This document shows, one piece after another, positions 27,504-34,835 of a stretch of DNA of 64,000 nt. The stretch is taken from assembly GCA_050011815.1 (NCBI GenBank), contig JBEKIJ010000013.1:90752-154751 (forward strand), in the 5' to 3' direction. Source of the stretch: Chersky-840 sp050011815. Its GTDB lineage: Bacteria; Actinomycetota; Acidimicrobiia; Acidimicrobiales; UBA8190. Position 1 is the first letter of the stretch; every line of letters starts with the position of its first letter. A model generated the notes under the pieces. The model was not told where the DNA came from and searched no databases. It worked only from the letters and a program-made list of their open reading frames with translations. The position numbers and the translations under genes were made by a program.

Positions 27504-29809
27504 AGACCGAGTCGCTCCCGCCTGATCACGTTCAGCGCGCTCCCGGCGCGGAACCAGGCGATCTGCTCGGCGCTGAAGGTGTGCACGCAGGAGAAGGGAA
27601 CGGTCGTGCCGTCGGGCTTCGTGATCGAACACGGCACGGCACGTTCGGGGGCGAGCTCGGCCAGGTCCAGGACGCTGACCACGTCGCCTTCTTCTATCTC
27701 GTCGTAGGTCGCCGGGTCGGAGAAGGTCAGGGGGAGCATGCCCTGCTTCTTCAGGTTCGTCTCGTGGATACGGGCGAAGGACCGGGCCAGGACGACGAGC
27801 CCACCGCGATAGCGGGGCTCCATGGCGGCATGTTCTCGCGATGACCCCTCGCCGTAGTTGTCGTCTCCGACGACGCACCACCCCACGCCCGCCGAGCTCA
27901 GGCGTTTGGCGATCTCGGGGAAGGGCCGGATCTCCCCGTCCAGGGGATCCCTGCCTTCCCCCGTGGCGCCGGAGAACGCGTTGACAGCCCCGAGGAAGAG
28001 GTTCGCCGAGATGTTCTCGAGGTGACCCCGGTACACGAGCCACCGACCGGCGGCCGAGATGTGGTCCGTGGTGCACTTGCCCCGTGCTTTCACGAGCACC
28101 GGCATGGCCAGGTAGTCATGTCCGTCCCACTCGGGGAACGGGGTCAAGAGCTGGAGGCGCTCGGAGGTGGGCGAGACGGCCACCTCGGCCCGGGCCCCGC
28201 TGTCGGGACCGGACCGTGGAGGCTCGGACCGTTCGTATCCGTCGGGGGGGAGCACATCGCCGACAGGGGCGTCGAGGCGGACACGGGCACCGTCCGCGCT
28301 GGGAAGGGTGTCGGTCAGCGGGTCGAAGTCAAGGGTGCCGGCCAGGGCGTAGGCCACCACCATCTCGGGCGACGCCACGAATGCCTTCGTGGTGGCGCTC
28401 CCGTCGTTGCGCTTCGAGAAGTTGCGGTTGTAGCTGGTGACGATGGTGTTCAGCGCACCGGGGTCGAGTCCGTCGCGGTCCCACTGGCCGATACAGGGCC
28501 CACAGGCATTGGCGAGCACGGTGGCGCCGATGGCTTCGAGATCGCCGAGCAGGCCGTCACGCTCGATGGTGGCGCGGATCTGCTCGGAGCCCGGGGTGAC
28601 CAGGAGCGGCGCCTGGGCTCGCAGGCCCCGGGCCCCGGCTTGGCGGGCGACGGCGGCGGCACGGGCGATGTCCTGGTACGAGGAGTTGGTGCACGATCCC
28701 ACCAACGCGGCCGAGATGGTGGTCGGCACCTGGTGCCGGCGGGCCCAGGGGCCCACCTCGGCGCTGAGGTGGGCGAGGTCGGGGGTGTCGGGCCCACTGA
28801 CGAGCGGCCGCAACTGCGCCAGGTCTATCTCGATGACGCGGTCGAAGAACCGCTCGGGATCCCGCTCCACCTCCGGGTCGCAGCGGAGATCGACGGCCAC
28901 CGCGTCGGCGGCGTCGGCGACCTCCTTCCGGCCCGTGGCACACAGGTAGGCGGCGATGTTGGCGTCGTAGGGGAAGATGGACGTGGTCGCCCCGATCTCG
29001 GCTCCCATATTGCAGATCGTGGCCTTCCCCGTGGCGCTGATCGCCTCGGCACCCGGGCCGAAGTACTCGACGATCGCCCCGGTGCCCCCGCTCGTGGTGA
29101 GGAGATCGGCGACGCGGAGAATGACGTCCTTCGCCGAGGACCACCCTGACAGCGCGCCGGTCAGGTGAACCCCGATGAGCCGCGGCCATCGCACGTTGAA
29201 GGGGGCGCCGGTCATGACGTCGATGGCGTCTCCACCGCCGACGCCCACGGCGATCATGCCCAGGCCGCCGGCGTTGGGGGTGTGGCTGTCGGTGCCGATC
29301 ATCATGCCGCCCGGGAAGGCGTAATTCTCGAGGACGACCTGGTGGATGATCCCCGAGCCGGGCTCCCAGAATCCGATGCCGTAGCGGGCGCACACCGAAC
29401 GGAGGAAGTCGTAGACCTCCATGTTGGCGTCCACCGAAGTACGCAGGTCCACCGCGGCGTCGACCCGGGCTCGGATGAGGTGGTCGCAGTGGACGGTCGT
29501 GGGGACCACCACATCGTCGAGCCCCGCCGTCATGAATTGGAGGGCCACGATCTGGGCCAGGGCATCTTGGAGGGCGACCCTGTCAGGGTCGACGTCCACA
29601 TAGGTGCGGCCCCGTTCGGGCTCGGGGCCAGCCCCGGACCGTCGGTGAGCGATCAGCACCTTCTCGGCCAAGGTGAGCGGCCTGTCGAACTGGGCGCGCC
29701 CCACCGAGACGCGCTGGCGCAGACCTGCGTAGACCCCGGAGAAAAGTGCCGGCGGCGGGGTGGCTCGCTGACCGGGTACCTCGTGAGCCCTGCCCTCGTT
29801 GCGACGCAT
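27500..29809 (-). CDS. acnA: Aconitate hydratase, mitochondrial-type
   Basis: Interconverts citrate and isocitrate with a 4Fe-4S cluster. The cluster ligands are C373 (GSCTNSS), C436 and C439 (NACGPCIGQW). Substrate residues appear in GTDSHTPNAGGLG and in the swivel-domain segment VVGDDNYGEGSSREHAAMEPR, and the swivel begins KARGKCTTDHISAAG. The 769-residue length and these segments match the eukaryotic mitochondrial type, not the longer (about 900-residue) bacterial AcnA. The gene is divergent from a MarR regulator, with two operator-like inverted repeats over its promoter, so it is probably repressed by that protein, which is unusual for a core cycle enzyme. It may be a conditional second aconitase. 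Confidence 0.95.
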   Translation of the reverse strand: MRRNEGRAHEVPGQRATPPPALFSGVYAGLRQRVSVGRAQFDRPLTLAEKVLIAHRRSGAGPEPERGRTYVDVDPDRVALQDALAQIVALQFMTAGLDDVVVPTTVHCDHLIRARVDAAVDLRTSVDANMEVYDFLRSVCARYGIGFWEPGSGIIHQVVLENYAFPGGMMIGTDSHTPNAGGLGMIAVGVGGGDAIDVMTGAPFNVRWPRLIGVHLTGALSGWSSAKDVILRVADLLTTSGGTGAIVEYFGPGAEAISATGKATICNMGAEIGATTSIFPYDANIAAYLCATGRKEVADAADAVAVDLRCDPEVERDPERFFDRVIEIDLAQLRPLVSGPDTPDLAHLSAEVGPWARRHQVPTTISAALVGSCTNSSYQDIARAAAVARQAGARGLRAQAPLLVTPGSEQIRATIERDGLLGDLEAIGATVLANACGPCIGQWDRDGLDPGALNTIVTSYNRNFSKRNDGSATTKAFVASPEMVVAYALAGTLDFDPLTDTLPSADGARVRLDAPVGDVLPPDGYERSEPPRSGPDSGARAEVAVSPTSERLQLLTPFPEWDGHDYLAMPVLVKARGKCTTDHISAAGRWLVYRGHLENISANLFLGAVNAFSGATGEGRDPLDGEIRPFPEIAKRLSSAGVGWCVVGDDNYGEGSSREHAAMEPRYRGGLVVLARSFARIHETNLKKQGMLPLTFSDPATYDEIEEGDVVSVLDLAELAPERAVPCSITKPDGTTVPFSCVHTFSAEQIAWFRAGSALNVIRRERLGL

Positions 29810-29824
29810 CTCCCGCCCCCATAG

Positions 29825-29842
29825 TCTCTCGATATCAAGATA
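29825..29842. promoter_or_regulatory. MarR operator-like site 2 (imperfect)
   Basis: TCTCTCGATATCAAGATA has the same right half (TCAAGATA) as the perfect site, and its left half matches 6 of 8 bases. Its centre is 33 bases, three helical turns, from the centre of the perfect site. Confidence 0.5.
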
Positions 29843-29871
29843 AGTATCCAGGCCTTATATCTTGATGTCAA
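29843..29871 (-). promoter_or_regulatory. Sigma-70-type promoter of the aconitase gene
   Basis: On the minus strand TTGACA (29866-29871) and GATACT (29843-29848) are separated by 17 bases. The -35 box lies inside the perfect palindrome and the imperfect operator lies just downstream of the -10 box, a layout suited to repression. The expected transcript start is about 25 bases before the ATG. Confidence 0.5.
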
Positions 29872-29875
29872 GATA
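29858..29875. promoter_or_regulatory. MarR operator-like site 1 (perfect palindrome)
   Basis: TATCTTGATGTCAAGATA has perfect 8-base arms and a 2-base centre. It is in the 91-base gap between aconitase and marR and covers the -35 box of aconitase. It is an AT-rich patch in otherwise GC-rich DNA. Confidence 0.65.
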
Positions 29876-29900
29876 AAATCTCCCGGGTGCGGAGGATGCC

Positions 29901-30389
29901 ATGGACGACGAAGTCGACCGGTTGGTACAGGGGTGGCGGCGGGCCTTACCGGAGGTCGACGTGTCGCCTCTCGAGGTGCTCTCCCGCGTGTCCCGACTGG
30001 CGCGCCATCTGGATCGGCAGCGCACGGTCGTGCTGGCCCGCCACGACCTGGAGATCTGGAGCTTCGACGTGCTCTCGGCCTTACGACGAGCCGAGGCACC
30101 GAAACATCTTTCTCCCGGCCAACTGCTCGCGCAGACGCTGGTCTCGTCGGGGACGATGACCAACCGCCTCGATCATCTCGAGGGCCGCGCCCTCGTACGC
30201 CGACGCCCCGATCCCTCTGACGCCCGATCGGTGCGCGTCCAGATCACCTCGGCCGGCAGGAGACGCGTGGACGGTGCCCTCACCGACCTCGTGGCACGCG
30301 AGCAGGCGATTCTGGGCACCCTGGACGACGGCGAACGAGCGGAGCTGTCGGGTCTTCTGCGCCGTGTGGTGGCGCCCTTCGACGCATAG
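29901..30389 (+). CDS. MarR-family transcriptional regulator
   Basis: 162-residue winged-helix regulator: FDVLSALRRAEAPKHLSPGQLLAQTLVSSGTMTNRLDHLEGRALVRR is the MarR DNA-binding core, followed by the wing (DPSDARSVRVQITSAGRRRV) and a dimerisation helix. The ATG has GGAGG five bases upstream. It is divergent from the aconitase gene; the shared gap has one perfect and one imperfect copy of an inverted repeat, so autoregulation and control of aconitase are likely. The P450 gene starts 9 bases after its stop and may be co-transcribed. The ligand is unknown. Confidence 0.92.
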   Translation: MDDEVDRLVQGWRRALPEVDVSPLEVLSRVSRLARHLDRQRTVVLARHDLEIWSFDVLSALRRAEAPKHLSPGQLLAQTLVSSGTMTNRLDHLEGRALVRRRPDPSDARSVRVQITSAGRRRVDGALTDLVAREQAILGTLDDGERAELSGLLRRVVAPFDA

Positions 30390-30398
30390 CGAAGGGGC

Positions 30399-31685
30399 AT
30401 GACCGGAGACGGCGGCGGGGCCGATTCGGCGCGATACTCGTCGGCGACGGGCGCCGGCTTGGGTGCCTCTGGGGGTCCCCGCATGTCGAAGACCGAGCCA
30501 GTGCAGGATTGGGCGACCGACTTCGACGTCCTCGACGATCGCTACGTCGAGGACCCCTTCGAGATCTGGGACGAGCTGCGCACGGCGTGCCCGATCGCGC
30601 AGACCGACCGACGGGGCCGGGCCTGGCTGCCCACCACCTACGCGGACGTCACCGCCATGGCTCACGACATCGCACGATTCAGCTCGCTCGACGTGAGCGT
30701 GATCCCCCCCGTCCCCGACGAAGAAGATGCCGACAAGCTTCCCTACGGGTTGCCGCCTATCTCGGCTGATCCGCCCCTGCACACGTGGACGAGGCGGCTC
30801 CTGCTGCCCTGGTTCTCGCACGGCAAGGTCGACGGCTACGAAGAGATGACCCGGACGCTGTGCCGCTCGCTCATCGACGCCATGATCGACGACGGACGAG
30901 CCGACGCGGCGCGTGACTACGCCCAACAGATCCCCGTCCGTGTCATCGCGGCCATCCTGGGGGTGCCCGAGGAGATGTCGGAGGCCTTCACGGGATGGGT
31001 TCGCGACTCCCTGGAGTTCGCCGACGACCCCGAGCGCCGCAAACGCGGCAACTACGGGATCGGCTACTACCTGTGGGACCAGATGCAGAAGCGCCGAGAG
31101 GCTCCCGGCGACGACCTGTTGAGCCATCTCCTGCACACCGAGGTCGACGGTGGGCCCATCGAACCCACGATCGTTCTCGGAATGGCCATGCTGACGCTGA
31201 TCGCGGGAATCGACACGACCTGGAGCGCCATCGGATCGGCGCTCTGGCACCTCGCCACCCACGACGACGACCGCGAGAGGCTCGTGGCACAGCCCGAGTT
31301 GATGACCACGGCCGTCGAGGAGTTCCTCCGGGCGTACTCACCCGTGACGATGGCGCGGGTCGTCACCGAGGACGTGACCTTTCAGGGGTGCCCGATGCGC
31401 CGAGGCGACAGGGTCTTGATGAACTTTCCCGGCGCCAACCGGGATCCCGACGCATTCGACCGCGCCGACGAGGTCGTACTCGACCGCGCCACCAACCGCC
31501 ACGTGGCGTTCGGATTGGGCATCCACCGCTGTGCCGGGTCGAACCTGGCCCGCATGGAGCTGCGAGTCGCCCTCGAGGAGTGGCTGGCGCGCATCCCGTC
31601 GTTCCATCTCGAGGAGGCCACGCCCGTGCTGTGGGCGGGCGGGCAGGTGCGCGGCCCGCGAGAGCTTCCCGTGGTGCTGCGGTGA
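30399..31685 (+). CDS. Cytochrome P450
   Basis: 428-residue soluble bacterial P450 monooxygenase. The oxygen-activating I-helix reads LIAGIDTTWSAIGSALWHLA, the K-helix ExxR is EEFLR, and the heme loop is FGLGIHRCAGSNLARME with C378 as the thiolate ligand. No ferredoxin or reductase gene is adjacent. It may start at 30399 or at ATG 30483 (MSKTEPVQDW), which drops a low-complexity lead of 28 residues. It follows the MarR gene closely. The substrate is unknown. Confidence 0.92.
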   Translation: MTGDGGGADSARYSSATGAGLGASGGPRMSKTEPVQDWATDFDVLDDRYVEDPFEIWDELRTACPIAQTDRRGRAWLPTTYADVTAMAHDIARFSSLDVSVIPPVPDEEDADKLPYGLPPISADPPLHTWTRRLLLPWFSHGKVDGYEEMTRTLCRSLIDAMIDDGRADAARDYAQQIPVRVIAAILGVPEEMSEAFTGWVRDSLEFADDPERRKRGNYGIGYYLWDQMQKRREAPGDDLLSHLLHTEVDGGPIEPTIVLGMAMLTLIAGIDTTWSAIGSALWHLATHDDDRERLVAQPELMTTAVEEFLRAYSPVTMARVVTEDVTFQGCPMRRGDRVLMNFPGANRDPDAFDRADEVVLDRATNRHVAFGLGIHRCAGSNLARMELRVALEEWLARIPSFHLEEATPVLWAGGQVRGPRELPVVLR

Positions 31686-31748
31686 CAGCCGAGAGCGACG
31701 CGTAGACCACGAGAGAAGAGTCCTTGCCGGCAGCCTTGCGGAGGTCGA

Positions 31749-33212
31749 ATGCTCCGAACCCTTGAGCGCTCCAATGCCAAACGTCGGGTCAAGCGTCAGC
31801 GTCCCTATCATGCCGGGCCCCGTCCCGACTCGAGCCAGCCCGAACACACCGATCTCCTCCCGCAGATCGAGCACATCGTGGTCCTCATGATGGAGAACCA
31901 CTCTTACGACAACTATCTGGGGACGCTGGCGGGAAAAGGAGATGGCTTTCCCCTCGACGCCCAGGGCAATCCGATCGATCCCCATGGAAATCGCGACGCA
32001 TCAGGCGCGCTGGTCCCTCCCCACGGGCTCCCCCGCACCCAGCAGTCGGACGACGTTCCCACGCAGTCCTGGGCCGCCAGCCATATCCAGTTCGCCGACG
32101 GTGAGCTCAACGGCTTCCCGTACAGCATCGAGAGAACCGTTCCGACCCACAAACAGGACGCCAAGGTCTCCATGGGATATTGGGAGAAGGATGACCTGCC
32201 CTTCTACCACAGCCTTGCCGCGACCTTTCCGCTGGCGACGCGGTGGTTCTCCTCATGTCTGGGCCCGACCTTCCCGAATCGGCGCTTTCTGATCTCGGGC
32301 ACCGCCCATGGCCTCATCGATGACGTCATCGCCAGCTGTTACGACTGGCCGCCCACCGGAACGATCTTCGACCTGCTCACCGCCCATGGGATCTCATGGG
32401 CGAACTACCACAACAAACCTCGGTGGAAGGTGCTCCTCAAGGCGATCTTCGGGCGCACCGGGCAGAGAGTCGGGCGCCGCCTCCTTCCCTACCTGGCCGG
32501 GATCATTCCGGGGATCGAGCATTTCGTCATCGGCGAGTTCCAGTTCTCCGCCGATATGTACCCGCGCGAGCTGCTGCGCACCATCAACCATGCTCTTCCG
32601 CTCGAGCAGTTTTTCGCAGCGACTGCCGACGGTTCTCTGCCCAGCTTCTCTCTGGTCGACCCCGACTACGGAGCCTTCTCCGAAGAGAATCCACAGGACA
32701 TCCAGTGCGGCGAAGGTTTCGCCGCCACCGTCATCGATGCCGTCATGCGCGGCCCAGGCTGGCCCAAGACCCTTCTCATCTGGCTCTACGACGAGCACGG
32801 GGGCTACTACGACCACGTCGTCCCCGATGAAGCGCCCGCGCCCGACGGCGTTGCCGGGACCAGCCTCGCTGAGCGGTTCCCGCTGCTCCGGAAGCTGCCC
32901 TTCCTCAAGGGATCTCTGGCCAAGCTCGACCTCGCCGACGACGGGCCTCGCACCTATGACCGATTCGGCTTCAGGGTCCCGGCGGTGATCGTGTCTCCAT
33001 ATGCAAGACAAAAGTGTGAGGTCTCCGATCCCTTCGACCACACCTCGATCCTGAGGTTGGTCGAAGAGAAGTGGAATCTCCCGGCGTTGACCAAGCGAGA
33101 TGCGGCTGCCACCGCCCCGCTCAGCGCCCTCGACCTGAAGGCGCCCCCCGCCTTCTTGATCCCCCCGGTCCTGGCGGACCCGGCCAAACCATGGACGGAC
33201 ACCGATGAATGA
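31749..33212 (+). CDS. Phospholipase C/acid phosphatase-type phosphoesterase
   Basis: 487-residue member of the phosphoesterase family that includes bacterial phospholipases C and AcpA. Signature segments are HIVVLMMENHSYDNYLGTL (catalytic region), CLGPTFPNRRFLISGTAHG, IWLYDEHGGYYDHVVPDEAP (metal-binding) and DPFDHTSILRLVEEKW. Most relatives are exported by Tat, but the N-terminus (MLRTLERSNAKRRVKRQRP) has no hydrophobic core, so the protein looks cytoplasmic or is exported without a classical signal. ATG 31749 has GGAGG five bases upstream. The last eight bases overlap the patatin gene, so they are translated together. Base composition is slightly less GC-rich than its neighbours. Confidence 0.88.
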   Translation: MLRTLERSNAKRRVKRQRPYHAGPRPDSSQPEHTDLLPQIEHIVVLMMENHSYDNYLGTLAGKGDGFPLDAQGNPIDPHGNRDASGALVPPHGLPRTQQSDDVPTQSWAASHIQFADGELNGFPYSIERTVPTHKQDAKVSMGYWEKDDLPFYHSLAATFPLATRWFSSCLGPTFPNRRFLISGTAHGLIDDVIASCYDWPPTGTIFDLLTAHGISWANYHNKPRWKVLLKAIFGRTGQRVGRRLLPYLAGIIPGIEHFVIGEFQFSADMYPRELLRTINHALPLEQFFAATADGSLPSFSLVDPDYGAFSEENPQDIQCGEGFAATVIDAVMRGPGWPKTLLIWLYDEHGGYYDHVVPDEAPAPDGVAGTSLAERFPLLRKLPFLKGSLAKLDLADDGPRTYDRFGFRVPAVIVSPYARQKCEVSDPFDHTSILRLVEEKWNLPALTKRDAAATAPLSALDLKAPPAFLIPPVLADPAKPWTDTDE

Positions 33213-34452
33213 GCGGTCTCGGAGCTTCAACGTCGCACCCGTCCTCGATCCCCAGGAGAAGCGTCTCGTTCACCCCTGCGACAACGCGAACCGGCCCGAT
33301 GATCCGGACCGGTCGTCGCCCGGTCCCACCTTGGCGCTCACGTTTTCCGGAGGTGGGTTCCGGGCGACGTTCTCCGCCCTCGGCGTCATCCGGTACCTCG
33401 CCGACGTAGGTCTGCTCTCGAAGGTCCGCTACGTCTCCTCGGTGTCGGGCGGCTCCATCGCCAGCGCCATGTTGGCGCACCATTGGGACTCCTTACGCCG
33501 AAGGGCCTTCTCACCCGGAGCGGTCGATGAACTGGTCATCGATCCGATCATCGCGTCCATCTCGTCCAGTTCGCTCAAACTGGAGCTGGTCCGAAACATC
33601 TGGCGGGCAGCAGGACCCCGGACCCGGACCAACCTGTTGGCCGACGCTCTTGACCGTCGTTTTTTCGAGGGCCAGACGCTCGAGTCGCTCGATTCGCAGT
33701 GCCGCTGGATCTTCAACGCCTCGAATCTGGTCACCGGCGTGCGCTTCGCCTTCGAGCGTGACTACCTCGGTGATTACGTCACGGGGTTGACGCCGACGAC
33801 CGGCACCGGGATCAGTCTCAGCACCGCGGTCGCGGCCTCGGCCGCCGTCCCCGGGGCCTTCGCCCCCCTCCGGCTGCGGGGCATCCACTTTCCCTGTCCT
33901 CCTGTTGCCGACCCGCTCCTGCTCGACGGGGGTGTCTATGACAACACCGGGCTCACCGCGCTCGACGGCGACGACTATCACGACCTCTTCTTCGTCTGTC
34001 TCAACGCCGGCGGCGTCTTCCCCATGGGACGCCCCCTTCCCATCCCGATCGTCGGAGCGGTCAAACGAGCCGAAGCCGTCCTCTACCGCCAGAGCACCAC
34101 GCTGAGAACGGATTGGATGGTCGACCGCTTCAAGGCGTACCAGCGCCCCGGGGGCGCCACCTCTCCCGAGGCCCGCCAGGGGGTCCTGTTCGCCTTGTCC
34201 ACCACCATCGACTCCCCCGGTTGGGGGTTCCCGGAACAGCGCATGTGGGGGAAGGAGGATCTCGCCTTTGTCCCCACCTCCTTCGATCGCTTCGATCGCG
34301 AGCTCTGCCGCCTGCTCGTCCACCGGGGGTGGTGGCTGACGGGTGCCACCATGGCCAAGTACCACCCCCAGGTGGCCACGGCCTCCACCGACGCTCCGCC
34401 CCTCGACCTCGAGTCGATCGCGGCGGGTGATCGACGGCGTCGCCGCCCTTGA
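33205..34452 (+). CDS. Patatin-like phospholipase
   Basis: 415-residue lipid acyl hydrolase. The oxyanion glycine motif is FSGGGFRATFSALGVIRYLA, the nucleophile is S81 in VSSVSGGSIASA (first glycine of GxSxG replaced by serine), and the catalytic aspartate is D241 in LLLDGGVYDNTGL. No signal peptide or membrane segment is seen. ATG 33205 overlaps the upstream phosphoesterase by eight bases. Together they could strip acyl chains and head groups from the same phospholipids. Confidence 0.87.
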   Translation: MNERSRSFNVAPVLDPQEKRLVHPCDNANRPDDPDRSSPGPTLALTFSGGGFRATFSALGVIRYLADVGLLSKVRYVSSVSGGSIASAMLAHHWDSLRRRAFSPGAVDELVIDPIIASISSSSLKLELVRNIWRAAGPRTRTNLLADALDRRFFEGQTLESLDSQCRWIFNASNLVTGVRFAFERDYLGDYVTGLTPTTGTGISLSTAVAASAAVPGAFAPLRLRGIHFPCPPVADPLLLDGGVYDNTGLTALDGDDYHDLFFVCLNAGGVFPMGRPLPIPIVGAVKRAEAVLYRQSTTLRTDWMVDRFKAYQRPGGATSPEARQGVLFALSTTIDSPGWGFPEQRMWGKEDLAFVPTSFDRFDRELCRLLVHRGWWLTGATMAKYHPQVATASTDAPPLDLESIAAGDRRRRRP

Positions 34453-34483
34453 GCTAGGTACTTGAAGCTCGTTTGAGGCCCTA

Positions 34484-34526
34484 TTTGACCAGTTTTTGCC
34501 CAATTTCGGGCAGAACCGTGGTCAAA
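34484..34526. repeat. Nested inverted repeat upstream of the glmS operon
   Basis: An outer stem, TTTGACCA (34484-34491) with TGGTCAAA (34519-34526), encloses an inner stem, TTTTGCCC (34494-34501) with GGGCAGAA (34508-34515, 7 of 8 paired), around the loop AATTTC. It lies 28 bases before the next start. The T-run precedes rather than follows the hairpin, so a terminator is unlikely; an operator or an RNA leader structure is more plausible. Confidence 0.5.
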
Positions 34527-34554
34527 CTGCCGAACTAGGGGACATACTCGAGGG

Positions 34555-34824
34555 ATGGAGACTCGGTCCTGGGACGACTTGGTGGGGCATCTCACCCGCA
34601 CGACCCCTCTGCCCGCCGACATGGCCACCCGGGTGGTCGAAGAGATCGTGACCTATTTCGGCGAGTCCGCCGAGGAGTTCGTCCGTCGTCGCCACCGCGA
34701 GCTCCAAGAAGAGGGGCTGCCCAACGCCGAGATCTTCGGGTCCATCGCGGCCGAGCTGGCGGCTCGGCCCGTGGCCGCCCCGGAATATTCCGAGCGCCAG
34801 ATCCGGCGCATCGTCTACGGCTAG
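34555..34824 (+). CDS. Conserved small protein ahead of glmS
   Basis: 89-residue, charged helical protein: DMATRVVEEIVTYFGESAEEF, RRRHRELQEEGLPNAEIFGSI, then APEYSERQIRRIVYG. The C-terminal half has the look of a small helix-turn-helix (RH.ELQ.EGL.N..IF..I..EL followed by SERQIRR). I know of similar short proteins in distant bacteria but no tested role. It ends 11 bases before glmS, so it belongs to the same transcript and may be linked to glmS expression. Confidence 0.7.
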   Translation: METRSWDDLVGHLTRTTPLPADMATRVVEEIVTYFGESAEEFVRRRHRELQEEGLPNAEIFGSIAAELAARPVAAPEYSERQIRRIVYG

Positions 34825-34835
34825 GAGCGCGTCGA

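Noticed and set aside
34453..34554. Nested hairpin as a rho-independent terminator or glmS ribozyme
   Set aside because: The T-run comes before the hairpin, not after, and no glmS ribozyme core is recognisable; an 89-codon gene also lies between it and glmS.
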